Shown piece after piece: positions 16,250-25,078 of a DNA stretch of 64,000 nt. Made by a program: the position numbers and the translations under genes. How positions within the stretch are numbered: the stretch's first letter is position 1; each line of letters starts with the position of its first letter. The stretch covers positions 620,001 through 684,000 of the forward strand of contig NZ_PGEN01000001.1 of NCBI RefSeq assembly GCF_002797435.1, written 5' to 3'. The notes under the pieces were generated by a model. The model saw only the letters and a program-made list of their open reading frames with translations. It searched no databases and had not been told where the DNA came from. The stretch comes from Sphingomonas koreensis (GTDB lineage Bacteria; Pseudomonadota; Alphaproteobacteria; Sphingomonadales; Sphingomonadaceae).

Positions 16250-18069
16250 GACTCCTCCATCAGCGGAATCCGCATGTTGGCGGCAAGGACGTCGCGGGGG
16301 AGGAACGGCGAGAGATCCTCGAGCGCGGGCGAGGTGATGCGGCCGTCCGGATGCGCCTTCGCGCCGAGCTTGGGCGCGAAACCGACATGCTCGTCGATGA
16401 TCAGCTCGCACAGCACCGGCCCGTCGGCGGCGAGCGCAGCGGCGATCGTTCCGGGCAGGTCGTTGTGCGATTCCGCGCGGAAATAGGCGAAGCCGAACGC
16501 CGTCGCGACCTTGCCGAAATCGGGAAAGGTGACGTTGCTCTTGGGCCCGCCGCCGACCTCGACCCCGTTGAAGAAGTTGCGATGCGTCTGGAAGATCGAG
16601 ACGTAACCGCTGTTGTTCACCAGGAACACCTTCACCGGCATGTCGTAGCCGGCGATGGTCTGAAGCTCCTGGATGTTCATCATGATGCTGCCGTCGCCGG
16701 CGATGGCGATAATCCGCTTCTCGCCATTGGTCGCCGCCCACACCCCGATCGCCGCGGGCAGATCATAGCCCATCGTCGCGCAGCCGGAATTGGTCCACAG
16801 CCGCTGACCTTGCTTGAGGTTGGCGGTCTGGAAGCTGACGACGCAGGCGCTGCCATTGCCGGTGACGACGACATCGTCTTCACCGAGCTGCACGAACAGT
16901 TCGTCCATCGCGACATAGGGATGGATGCTCGGCCCGTGGTGGCGATATTCGGGCAGGACGGCGGGGAAGTTGAACACGCGCTCCCGCGACCAGTCGAGCC
17001 ATTCGTCATGCGCCGGCGTCGGCCCGGCATAGGGCCGGTCGAGCAGCGCCGGGATCAGGTCGGCGAGGTCGGCGACCACCGGCATGTCGGGGGTCACGGT
17101 CGGCTTGGCCAGTTCGACCGGATCGATATCGACCCAGATCTTGTACGCCTCCCGCGCGAAGCTCTTCCAATTGTAGCTGACCTGGCGGATGTTGAGGCGG
17201 CTGCCGAGCACCAGCAGCAGGTCTGCGCTTTGGGTGACCATGTTGCCGCCGCGGTCGCCGACGGTGCCGGGACGGCCGCAATAGAGCGGGTGGTCGTTCC
17301 ACAGCACGTCATGCGCGTTCCAGCCGGTGACGACGGGGATGCCGAGCCGCTCGATCAGCTTGAGGAACGCGTCATGCGCGCCAGAAAGGCGGACGCCGCC
17401 GCCCGCGAACACGACCGGGCGCTGCGCGGCGGCGAGCTTCGCCAGGATCGCGTCGGCGGTAGCGTCGAGATCGGCGGCCTGCCACGGCTGGTCCAACTCG
17501 GCGGGGTCGAAGCCGGGCAGCAGATCGTCGGGATCGATCTTCGCTGCCTGAACGTCGAGCGGAATGTCGAGCCACACCGGGCCCGGACGGCCGGAGGTCG
17601 CGAGGTGGATCGCCTTTTCGAGGTGGTAGCGGATCGAGCGCGGATCGAGCACCATCGTCGCATATTTGGTGATCGGGCGGACCAGTTCCTCGATATCCAG
17701 CTCCTGATCGCCGAACTGGCGGAGCGGAAGGCCGGTATGGCGCACCGTGGTCTCGGTCTTCACCTGGCCCGAGATGACCAGCATCCCGATCGAGTCGACA
17801 TAGGCGCCATAGACGCCTGTGATCGCGTTGGTGCCGCCGGGGCCCGAGGTGACGTTGACCACCGCTAGCCGGTTGGTGAGGCGGTAATAGGCCTCCGCCG
17901 CCATCGCCAGCGCCTGCTCGTGATGGGTGAAGGTCGTCTTGAGTGCCGGATGCGTGCCGAGCGAGTGGTTGAGGTGCATCGCCCCACCCCCGGTCAGCAT
18001 GAAGACGTCGCGGATGCCGCGCTGCGCGAGCGTGTCGGCGACCCAGTCGGAAAGCTTTACGAGAGTCAT
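16246..18069 (-). CDS. Thiamine-diphosphate enzyme, acetolactate-synthase-like (YerE-like candidate)
   Basis: A roughly 607-residue ThDP enzyme of the acetohydroxyacid synthase superfamily. The ATG at 18069 is preferred because it overlaps the SDR stop (ATGA); an in-frame ATG lies three codons upstream at 18078. FMLTGGGAMHLN and the catalytic Glu in FTHHEQALAMAAEAYYR are in the N-terminal Pyr domain. The central domain carries GWNAHD...GRPGTVGDRGGN, and IAGDGSIMMN...FLVNNSGY (GDG near residue 459, then NN) is the ThDP/Mg site. It sits within a CDP-sugar locus, not with ilvN or other branched-chain amino acid genes. YerE, a ThDP enzyme of the same superfamily, adds a two-carbon unit from pyruvate to a CDP-4-keto-deoxysugar in yersiniose biosynthesis; the same chemistry is inferred here. 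Confidence 0.88.
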   Translation of the reverse strand: MTLVKLSDWVADTLAQRGIRDVFMLTGGGAMHLNHSLGTHPALKTTFTHHEQALAMAAEAYYRLTNRLAVVNVTSGPGGTNAITGVYGAYVDSIGMLVISGQVKTETTVRHTGLPLRQFGDQELDIEELVRPITKYATMVLDPRSIRYHLEKAIHLATSGRPGPVWLDIPLDVQAAKIDPDDLLPGFDPAELDQPWQAADLDATADAILAKLAAAQRPVVFAGGGVRLSGAHDAFLKLIERLGIPVVTGWNAHDVLWNDHPLYCGRPGTVGDRGGNMVTQSADLLLVLGSRLNIRQVSYNWKSFAREAYKIWVDIDPVELAKPTVTPDMPVVADLADLIPALLDRPYAGPTPAHDEWLDWSRERVFNFPAVLPEYRHHGPSIHPYVAMDELFVQLGEDDVVVTGNGSACVVSFQTANLKQGQRLWTNSGCATMGYDLPAAIGVWAATNGEKRIIAIAGDGSIMMNIQELQTIAGYDMPVKVFLVNNSGYVSIFQTHRNFFNGVEVGGGPKSNVTFPDFGKVATAFGFAYFRAESHNDLPGTIAAALAADGPVLCELIIDEHVGFAPKLGAKAHPDGRITSPALEDLSPFLPRDVLAANMRIPLMEES

Positions 18070-19079
18070 GGAGTCCATCCGTTGTGAAGCGCGGTGCGGC
18101 GGATCGCCTCGTCGAGTTCGACGGTGGGGGCGAGGCCGAGGTCGCGGCGGAGCTTGGCGGTCGAGGGAACATAGCGGCCGGGGTTCCAGCCGGGATCGGG
18201 GCGGCCGAGAATCTCGACGCCCGGCCCGCCAAGGATCGCGGCGGTGCGGTGCGCGAGATCGGCGATCGAGACGGCTTCTTCGGAGCCCAGATTATAGGTT
18301 TCGCCAGGCCTACCGTCGAGCAGCAGGGTCCAGAGCCAGACGGTGAGATCGGCGGCGTAGAGATAGGACCGCACCGCCTGCCCCGACCCTTCGACCCGGA
18401 TCGTCGCGCCCGCCATCGCGTCGCGGATGAAATTGCCCGCGGCGAAATGGATGTCCAGCGAGAGCAAGGGACCGAGCAGTGCGAAGATGCGCGCGTTCAC
18501 CACCTCCACCCCGAACTGGCGGGCATAGATGGCACAGAGCATCTCCGCCGCGCGCTTGCCCTCGCCATAGGCGGAGCGAGGGTCGCACGGATCGGGGCCG
18601 CCATGCCACTCCTCGGCGACATGCGTGACCTCAGGCGACTGGGCGCCATAGACCGCGCCGGAGCTGAGATAGAGCACCCGCCCCGCCCCGCTGATGCGCG
18701 CGAAGTCGAGCGCGCGGCGCGTGCCGGTGACGATCGTGTCGAACATCCGCAGCGGATCGCGCGCGTTGAGCGCGGCGCTGGCGTCGGTCGCGGCGTGGAC
18801 GATGTGGGTGAAAGTCCCTTTGGGCGGCTCGAAGCTCATCACGTCGCCGGGCAGCACGGTGAGACGTGCGGCGAGGTGCGGCGCGCGATCGGCGAAGGCG
18901 GCGGGATTGCGGGTCAGCACGACGATGTCGGCATCGACCTGCGCACGGGCGAGCGCTTCGAGCATCCAGCGGCCGATGAAGCCGGTGCCGCCGGTCATGA
19001 AGATGCGCGCGCCATCGAGGCGCGGCCAGAGCGGGGCGAGTGCGGCGTTCACCGCGTCGAGGTCATGGTCGAGGATCAT
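18066..19079 (-). CDS. NAD(P)-dependent epimerase/reductase (extended SDR) of the CDP-sugar locus
   Basis: A 337-residue short-chain dehydrogenase. FMTGGTGFIGRWMLEALA at about residues 27-44 is the dinucleotide-binding Gly motif; THIVHAATDASAAL and SSGAVYG are typical of extended SDRs; catalytic Tyr and Lys lie in SAYGEGKRAAEM. The C-terminal part (GRPDPGWNPGRYVPSTAKLRRDLGLAP) binds the sugar. The family includes CDP-abequose/paratose synthases and keto-reductases such as YerF. Immediately upstream of the ThDP enzyme with a 4-bp overlap, it most likely reduces the keto group left after dehydration and branching. Direct epimerase activity is an alternative. Confidence 0.85.
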   Translation of the reverse strand: MILDHDLDAVNAALAPLWPRLDGARIFMTGGTGFIGRWMLEALARAQVDADIVVLTRNPAAFADRAPHLAARLTVLPGDVMSFEPPKGTFTHIVHAATDASAALNARDPLRMFDTIVTGTRRALDFARISGAGRVLYLSSGAVYGAQSPEVTHVAEEWHGGPDPCDPRSAYGEGKRAAEMLCAIYARQFGVEVVNARIFALLGPLLSLDIHFAAGNFIRDAMAGATIRVEGSGQAVRSYLYAADLTVWLWTLLLDGRPGETYNLGSEEAVSIADLAHRTAAILGGPGVEILGRPDPGWNPGRYVPSTAKLRRDLGLAPTVELDEAIRRTALHNGWTP

Positions 19080-20368
19080 GCAGGGGCGAGGCCGAGAATT
19101 GGACGCTGCCCGCGATGCGCGCGGACACTTTGGGCGATGGTGTCGATCGCGAGCGACCAGACGAGCAAAGCGATCACGCCGGGGCGGATGAAATGGCCGA
19201 TGGTGAGGCCGAAGGCGGGCTCGACCGGGCGGCCACTGAGCCAGCTGGGCGTCGACAGTTCAAGGATCGTCGAGAGCGGCACGTCGCCGACCAGGCAGAG
19301 GAGGTATGCGCAGATCAGCGCGACGATCGGTCCCGGCCGGCGCCAGGGTTCGAGGAAGACGAGAAAGATCAGGAACACCTGCGTGTAGCCGCCGGGCGAT
19401 TGCGTCACGAGATAGGCGCCGAGCATGAGCGCCGCGATCCGATCGCGCGAAACCGCGCCAGGCTGAACCCAGGCGGCGAGCAGCGCGACGAGCGCGATTC
19501 CCTGTGTGGCGCGGATCACGGTCGAGGCGATCAGGATGATCTTGTCGACGGTTTCGGACGGCACGAACTGGAGCAGCGGGATCGGCGCCTTCTGCACCAG
19601 CATCAGCGGGGCGTAGCTGGTCGAATAGTTGATCTCGTTCCACACCTGCCCACTCTGGAAGATCACCCAGTTGGCGGTGTTCGACACGATCTCCCCCGGC
19701 GTGCCCCCGCCGACCAGGGCAAGGGTGACGAGGTAGAGCAGGACGGTAGCGATGCCGGCGATTTCGAGCGGGCGCCATTCGCGCTTCACTGCATGAGCGA
19801 GGACCGGGAGCAGCAGATAGGGCTTGAAGTTGATCGTCGCGGCGGCGGCAAGCGCCCTGCCCCAGCCCTGACCGAGCAGCGGGCCATGCGCGAGGATGAA
19901 GCAAGCGAAACCGGCGAGGATGAGGTTGCCGCGCTCGAGCGTGAAGAGGAGCGGCAGGCCGAGCGCGACCGCGATCGTCCGCATCGGCGCGGTGGCGCGG
20001 TCGATCCGGCGCAGGCTGAGCCAGACCAGGCCGATGTTGATGAGGTAGAAGGCGTAGATCGTCGCGCGGCCGAGCCAGTCGCAGTCACGCGCATGGAAGG
20101 GCGACTGGAGATAGCAGCCCGGCAGGCTGAACGTGTCGAGGAAGACGAACGACAAGGGCGGGTAGATCGTCCGCCACACGTCGTACGCGCCCGGGTTGTT
20201 CGCCCAATAGGCCGTGTTGAACCAGTCCATGAAGGTGTCGTTGGTGTCGAACACGAAGGGCTGGGGCAGATAGCCGTTGCGCAGGAAGAAGGACGCGCTC
20301 GCCGCCAGGCTCGCCACCACCGCGGCGGCGAGCAGGATTTCAGGGATGAGGCGCAGGCGCGAGGTCAC
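19076..20368 (-). CDS. Polytopic GT-C glycosyltransferase, GT87/DUF2029-like
   Basis: A 430-residue membrane protein with about ten transmembrane helices. The first periplasmic loop contains FDTNDTFMDWFNTAYWANNP and TIYPPLSFVF, and an LERGN motif lies near the middle (FTLERGNLILAGFACFILAH), followed by TINFKPYLLLPVLAHAVKR. These, particularly the ERGN and K-P pair, are typical of the GT87 mannosyltransferase-type group using polyprenyl-phosphate sugars. It lies between a GT2 gene (4-bp overlap) and the SDR (4-bp overlap). Together with the GT2 and GtrA proteins it suggests periplasmic addition of a sugar to a lipid-linked or exported glycan. Acceptor unknown. Confidence 0.75.
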   Translation of the reverse strand: MTSRLRLIPEILLAAAVVASLAASASFFLRNGYLPQPFVFDTNDTFMDWFNTAYWANNPGAYDVWRTIYPPLSFVFLDTFSLPGCYLQSPFHARDCDWLGRATIYAFYLINIGLVWLSLRRIDRATAPMRTIAVALGLPLLFTLERGNLILAGFACFILAHGPLLGQGWGRALAAAATINFKPYLLLPVLAHAVKREWRPLEIAGIATVLLYLVTLALVGGGTPGEIVSNTANWVIFQSGQVWNEINYSTSYAPLMLVQKAPIPLLQFVPSETVDKIILIASTVIRATQGIALVALLAAWVQPGAVSRDRIAALMLGAYLVTQSPGGYTQVFLIFLVFLEPWRRPGPIVALICAYLLCLVGDVPLSTILELSTPSWLSGRPVEPAFGLTIGHFIRPGVIALLVWSLAIDTIAQSVRAHRGQRPILGLAPA

Positions 20369-21294
20369 GGAAAGTTGATCCGCTCAGCCTCAATCACCAG
20401 CGGCACGCCGCGTGTCCGCTCGGAGATCAGGCGGACCTGCTCGCCGATCAGGCCGAGGAAGAGGAGCAGGATCGCGAACATGCCGGTCACCACCGATGCC
20501 GCGAACAGGCCAAGGCCGGGGCCGCCCAGCAGCGCGGCGACGAAGGCGGCGAGCAGCAGCAGGATCGCGGCCCCACCCGCCCAGAAGGACAGGATCACGG
20601 GCAGCCGCAGCAGCGACTTGGCCGATCCGGCAAGGCCCGACAGCGCGAAGGAGAAGAGCGCGGCGAAATCGTTCTTGCTCTCCCCCGCCGCGCGTTCGGG
20701 CCGGTCGAACGGGACGATCGCGAGACGGAAACCGCTCTCGACGAGCATCGCGCGGAAGAACGGCTCGGGCTCGTTCCAGCGGGCGAGCGTGTCGACCACC
20801 TTGCGGTCGAACAGGCCGAAGCCGGTCGCGCCGGGGACCACGGGCGTGTCGCCGAAGCGGGCGAGGAAGCGATAGCCGTGCTTGCGCGCCAGCCCGAGCA
20901 GGAGCGAGGTTCGCTCCGACCGGCGCTGGGCGAGGACGATCTGCGCCCCTGCCCGCCACTGCGCGACGAAGACGGGGATCATCGCGGGCGGGTCCTGGAA
21001 ATCGGCGCACATGCCGATCACCGCTGCGCCGCCGGCCTGATAGATGCCGTAGGTCGGCGAGCGCATCTGGCCGTAGTTGCGGTTGTTGAGGATCGCCCGC
21101 ACGTGCGGATCGGCGGCGCACAGATCGCGCATGATGTCGCGCGTGCCGTCGGTCGAGTCATTGTCGATCAGGATGATCTCATGACTCGCCGTGCAAGACC
21201 CCGCAGCCGCGGTGACGGCGGCGACGATGTTCCGCACATTCTCCGCCTCGTTGAAGCAGGGAATGACGATCGACAGCTCTGGCGCCTGGGTCAC
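20365..21294 (-). CDS. Glycosyltransferase family 2, polyprenyl-phosphate sugar synthase type
   Basis: A 309-residue GT2 enzyme with a GT-A domain (LSIVIPCFNEAENVRNIVAA at the N-terminus, LIDNDSTDGTRDIM for donor binding) and two C-terminal transmembrane helices around residues 225-285. This is the plan of DPM1/ArnC/GtrB proteins that load a sugar onto undecaprenyl phosphate. The GTG start at 21294 is chosen since it forms a GTGA overlap with the co-polymerase stop; an ATG six codons upstream (21312) is possible. It pairs logically with GtrA (15848) and a GT-C enzyme (19076), which would flip and use the lipid-linked sugar. Confidence 0.87.
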   Translation of the reverse strand: MTQAPELSIVIPCFNEAENVRNIVAAVTAAAGSCTASHEIILIDNDSTDGTRDIMRDLCAADPHVRAILNNRNYGQMRSPTYGIYQAGGAAVIGMCADFQDPPAMIPVFVAQWRAGAQIVLAQRRSERTSLLLGLARKHGYRFLARFGDTPVVPGATGFGLFDRKVVDTLARWNEPEPFFRAMLVESGFRLAIVPFDRPERAAGESKNDFAALFSFALSGLAGSAKSLLRLPVILSFWAGGAAILLLLAAFVAALLGGPGLGLFAASVVTGMFAILLLFLGLIGEQVRLISERTRGVPLVIEAERINFP

Positions 21295-22391
21295 GGCTCG
21301 GCCCGTTTCCACAGGCGGATGCCGGTCGCGGGGGCATAAACCTCGGTGAACAGCGCGAGCGCGATCACCAGCGCGAGCAGGGCGACGGCGGAGACGTTGA
21401 ACTTGCGATCATCGTCAAGGCGCGGCGCCTCGACGATCTGCACGTCGGTCGCGGTCTCGGTGGCGAGCGTTTCCACCGCGACTTCCTCCGACGAGCGCGC
21501 ATAGACCTCGTACAGCGCCTGCGCGAAGCGATAGTCGCGGAAGAGGTTGAGATACTCGCTCGACACTTCGGTGAGGCCGGCGACATTGGGTCCGGCAGGA
21601 CCGGTGTCGGGACGGGCGCTCTGCGCGATCTGGCTGCGGAGTTGCGCCACCTCGGCACGGACCGCCATCAGCTGCGGGTTCTCCGGCCCCTGGAATTGTT
21701 CGAGCGTGTTGAGTTCGACCAATTTGGCCTGAAGCTGCGCTTCCAGCCCCGCGCGCAACGACAGCGCCGAACCGAGCTGAGCCTCGGGCGCGGCAAGGTT
21801 GTTGCGGCGGCGGAATTCGCCAAGCGCGCTCTCCGCCGCGATGACCCGGCCCGCCGCTTCCTTGAAGCGCCGCTGGACCACCGCCTGCTTGCGCTTCACG
21901 CGATCCTCGCCCAGCCCGGTCAGCCGGTCGCTGATCGCGCGGACATAGGTCTCGGTGAGCTGCTGAGCGAAGGCCGGGTCGTGGGTGCGCACCTCGACCT
22001 CGACGATGCCGCCGGTCAGCGAATGGATGTCCACCCGCTTGGCGAGCGCGAGCCGGGCCTTCTCGATGCTGGGATAGGCGCCCGAACCGACGAGATTCAT
22101 GCGCTGGATCACGCTGTCGGTCACTTCGGTCCCGCGCCCGACGGCGAGGTAGAGATCGACCGGCGTCTTGGCCCCGCCAAGCAGCGCCGCGAAGCCCTGC
22201 ATCTGCCCGCCGACCGCGTTGGTCATCGAGCCGAGGCCGATGGTGCTGCTGTCCTGCGGCACGACCTTGGCGCGTGCCACATAGGGGCGCGGCACGACGC
22301 ACAGCACCGCAAGCACCAGCGCCAGCGCCCCATAGGCGATGCGGCGATTGCGTGGATTGCCGATCCACGCGGAGAGTTGCTGAGTCCGCAT
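21291..22391 (-). CDS. Polysaccharide co-polymerase / capsule export inner-membrane protein (KpsE/Wzz-like)
   Basis: A 366-residue protein with one membrane helix near each end (about residues 18-37 and 335-352) and a long periplasmic coiled-coil-rich region between (residues ~150-260, with RVKRKQAVVQRRFKEAAGRV). There is no C-terminal tyrosine-kinase domain. This architecture matches KpsE/BexC/CtrB of ABC-transporter-type capsule export rather than Wzc. It is translated together with the outer-membrane export protein: start and stop share one base at 22391. It probably links the inner-membrane exporter to the outer-membrane protein. No KpsM/KpsT transporter is encoded in the window. Confidence 0.85.
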   Translation of the reverse strand: MRTQQLSAWIGNPRNRRIAYGALALVLAVLCVVPRPYVARAKVVPQDSSTIGLGSMTNAVGGQMQGFAALLGGAKTPVDLYLAVGRGTEVTDSVIQRMNLVGSGAYPSIEKARLALAKRVDIHSLTGGIVEVEVRTHDPAFAQQLTETYVRAISDRLTGLGEDRVKRKQAVVQRRFKEAAGRVIAAESALGEFRRRNNLAAPEAQLGSALSLRAGLEAQLQAKLVELNTLEQFQGPENPQLMAVRAEVAQLRSQIAQSARPDTGPAGPNVAGLTEVSSEYLNLFRDYRFAQALYEVYARSSEEVAVETLATETATDVQIVEAPRLDDDRKFNVSAVALLALVIALALFTEVYAPATGIRLWKRAEP

Positions 22392-24247
22392 CAGTCGATG
22401 ATCGACTTGACCGAGGCGGCACCGACAAAGCCGCCGAACAGGCTGCCGGTGATGTCGCGCAGCCGCGCCCAGAACTCGCCGCGATTGGCTTCGATCGGGA
22501 CGTAGATCAGGTCGCCGGGCAGCGCCGGCGCGCGAAGCACGCGCTTGCCGTCCGCAACCACGGTGCCGTTGGCCCGGACCACGAAGATCTCGCCCTTGTC
22601 TCCGAGCTTCTGCACGCCCCCGGCCGAGGTCACATAGTCGCCGATCGTACCCCCCGAACGCCAGGCGAAGGACGCCGGGCTGGGCACCGCGCCGAACACG
22701 CCGACCGTCACCGGCCGCTGCGGCACGAAGATCGTGTCGTTGTTCTCGAGGATCAGGTCGCCGGGAAGCGTGGCGGCATCGACGGGCAGGTCGAATACCA
22801 GCCGCCCGGTCGGCTCGCGCTTGCGCAGCTGTTCGACCACCGACTTGACCAGCGACAGATTGGCCGGCTGGACCAGCGCCGCACGGTTGACCGAGGTCAC
22901 CGGCTGCGCGGTGAGCAGCAATTCGACATCCTCGATCGCGCGATCGAAGCTCTTGCGCTGCTGCTGCTTCACGCTCTCGCGGGTGATGACGCTGGCATAG
23001 GGGAAGGCGTGCGAAGTCAGCCCACCCGCCGCCGCAACCACTTCGTTCAGGCTGGTCCCCGGCTTGAAGTAATAGCGACCGGGCTTCCCGACCTCGCCGC
23101 TGATCGTCACCAGCACGGATTGCTGTCCCATGGGGCGGGCGAGATCAACGTTGGAAAGGACGCGCAGCACATCGCCGCGCTGCGCCTTGCGCACCTTCGC
23201 GTCGGCGGCGCTCACCTCGGTCCAGCCGGTGGCCGAACGGGCTAGCGAGTCGAGCATCATCAGGCGCGTGCCGTCGGCGATCGTGCTGATCCCCCCGGCA
23301 TAGAGCAAGGTATCCGACAGTGTTTCGCCGGGTGCGATTTCGAAGATCGCCTCGCGGTTGACGCTGCCGATCACCGCGATCTGATCGCCCGCGGGCGCGA
23401 CGAACAGCACGTCGCCATTCTGCAGCACGGCATCGCCGGTGCGGTCGCCGCGCAGGAGCAGATCATAGAGGTCGAAATCGGAGACCAGCTTGCCGTTGCG
23501 GCGCAGCTGGACCGAGCGGAAGCTGCCGCCCTCCGACGGGCCGCCCGCGGCGAGCACCGCGTTGACCAGCGTCGATAGGCTGCCGACGCTGTAGGCGCCG
23601 GGCCTGGCCGCGAAGCCGGTGACATAGACCGTCACGCCGCGCAGCTTGCCCACCGCAACCTCGAGCGTGAAGCCGCGATATTGCCGCGCGACCTGACGTT
23701 CGATCACGCCATGGACGTCGCCATAGCGCATCCCGCCGACGCGGATCGCGCCGACGCGGGGGATGAAGATACGGCCTTCGGGGTCGATCGTCAGGCGCAG
23801 GCCCGATGCCTGAACCGAACCGGTCAGGCCGATCAGCAGCTCGTCGCCCGGGTTGAGGCGATAGTCGGCGGGCACCGCTGCGACCGGCGGAACCGCGAAC
23901 CCCTTCGCCTCGGGCAGCAGCAATTCGGTGCCGAAGCGGCGCAGCGGCTTGCCGGCGACCTCGGAGACGAAGCGCTCATACTCGCTGGCCGGGCGCGGCG
24001 GGATGCGCGGCGCCTTGGCTTCCGGTTCGGGAATGGCGGTTTCGACCGATGGCGTCGCCTCGATCGTTTGCGGACGATAGGGCACGATCTCGGCCGGCGG
24101 CACCGCGATCTGCGGCACGCCGCTGGGGGAAGCGCTGCCGCTTTGCCCGCCGCCGGCAACGGGAGAAGCGAGCTGGGCAAATGCGGACACGGGCAGAAGC
24201 AGGGCCACGGCCGAGGCCGTGGCGAACAGGTTACGGGAAAGCGTCAT
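22391..24247 (-). CDS. Polysaccharide export protein with poly-export and several SLBB domains (KpsD-like)
   Basis: A 618-residue exported protein. It has a Sec signal peptide without a lipobox (MTLSRNLFATASAVALLLPV), a Pro-rich linker to about residue 90 and a poly-export domain beginning DYRLNPGDELLIGLTGS. Three or four SLBB-like repeats then follow, each with a 'v.GeV..PG.y.....tl.d.i..AGG' pattern, for example VYVTGFAARPGAY, ISGEVGKPGRYYF and VGVFGAVPSPASF. Wza is a shorter lipoprotein; the length, extra SLBB units and missing lipobox point to KpsD/GumB-type proteins. It forms the outer-membrane/periplasmic part of the capsule export channel. Start overlaps the preceding stop by 4 bp. Confidence 0.9.
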   Translation of the reverse strand: MTLSRNLFATASAVALLLPVSAFAQLASPVAGGGQSGSASPSGVPQIAVPPAEIVPYRPQTIEATPSVETAIPEPEAKAPRIPPRPASEYERFVSEVAGKPLRRFGTELLLPEAKGFAVPPVAAVPADYRLNPGDELLIGLTGSVQASGLRLTIDPEGRIFIPRVGAIRVGGMRYGDVHGVIERQVARQYRGFTLEVAVGKLRGVTVYVTGFAARPGAYSVGSLSTLVNAVLAAGGPSEGGSFRSVQLRRNGKLVSDFDLYDLLLRGDRTGDAVLQNGDVLFVAPAGDQIAVIGSVNREAIFEIAPGETLSDTLLYAGGISTIADGTRLMMLDSLARSATGWTEVSAADAKVRKAQRGDVLRVLSNVDLARPMGQQSVLVTISGEVGKPGRYYFKPGTSLNEVVAAAGGLTSHAFPYASVITRESVKQQQRKSFDRAIEDVELLLTAQPVTSVNRAALVQPANLSLVKSVVEQLRKREPTGRLVFDLPVDAATLPGDLILENNDTIFVPQRPVTVGVFGAVPSPASFAWRSGGTIGDYVTSAGGVQKLGDKGEIFVVRANGTVVADGKRVLRAPALPGDLIYVPIEANRGEFWARLRDITGSLFGGFVGAASVKSIID

Positions 24248-25074
24248 GCCGCACGGGTTTCCATGTCGATGAGCGCGCCGCCCGGCACGAGCAGCAGATC
24301 GGCCGCCGCCTGCCAGTGACGCGCATCGGCGGCGGCGAGCAGGCCCGCGCCGGACCCGCCCACGCGATAGGGGCTGCGATCCCAATGGCTCGCCTGTCCG
24401 CCCGCTTCGGTGAGGAACAGCACGCCGGGAGCGTGATCCCAGGGCAGGATGCGCTGGAACAGCGCGACGTCGTTACTGCCCAGGACGAGGCGCGGATAGC
24501 TTTCGGCGGCACAGCGCGGAATCGGTACCTGCGCGAAGCGGCGGCGGGCCGAGGCGTGAACGCGCTCGCGCCGCGCCGCGCTCATGAACTGGGTCGCGAG
24601 CGCCGCCACGGGGCGGGCGCTGCCGCTGGTGCGGGCCCGGACGCGAACGCCATCGCAGGTCGCGCCCTTGCCGCGCTCGGCATGGCACAGCCGCCCGCTC
24701 TGCGGATCGAGCATCCAGCCGGCGAGCGGAATGCCGTCCTCGACCAGCGCGACCATCATCCCGAACGGGCCATGGCCGGCGGCGAAATTGGCGGTGCCGT
24801 CGAGTGGATCGACCAGCCACACCAACCCCTCGCCCACCTTGTCGAGCAGCGCGGGATCGCGCGACGCCGCTTCCTCGCCCACGATCCGCGCGCCGAGGCC
24901 GAGCGCGGCGAGGCCGTCGCTCAGCCGCAGCTCGGATTCGCGATCGGCCGTGGTGACCACCTCGCCGGGGCTCTTCTCGACGATCTCGTCCGACGCAAGC
25001 GCGCGGAAACGCGGCATCACCTCAACCGCGGCGACGCGGTTCATCAAGGCTGCGACTTCGTCCTTCAACGGCAT
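24244..25074 (-). CDS. Inositol-monophosphatase-family phosphatase
   Basis: A 276-residue Mg-dependent phosphatase. The start at 25074 (MPLKDEVAAL) leaves a 4-bp gap to the upstream gene; farther upstream in-frame starts run into that gene. All three metal-site motifs are present: the Glu of IVGEEAA, WLVDPLDGTANF and ILPWDHAPG. The family dephosphorylates inositol phosphates, 3'-phosphoadenosine 5'-phosphate, histidinol phosphate or sugar phosphates. Inside a capsule operon, a sugar- or polyol-phosphate made for the glycan is the likeliest substrate, possibly the product of the upstream aldolase; this is inference. Confidence 0.87.
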   Translation of the reverse strand: MPLKDEVAALMNRVAAVEVMPRFRALASDEIVEKSPGEVVTTADRESELRLSDGLAALGLGARIVGEEAASRDPALLDKVGEGLVWLVDPLDGTANFAAGHGPFGMMVALVEDGIPLAGWMLDPQSGRLCHAERGKGATCDGVRVRARTSGSARPVAALATQFMSAARRERVHASARRRFAQVPIPRCAAESYPRLVLGSNDVALFQRILPWDHAPGVLFLTEAGGQASHWDRSPYRVGGSGAGLLAAADARHWQAAADLLLVPGGALIDMETRAA

Positions 25075-25078
25075 CGGT

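Noticed and set aside
16246..18069. Assignment of the ThDP enzyme as ilvB/ilvI for branched-chain amino acids
   Set aside because: No small regulatory subunit or ilvC lies nearby and the gene is coupled to sugar-nucleotide genes on both sides.
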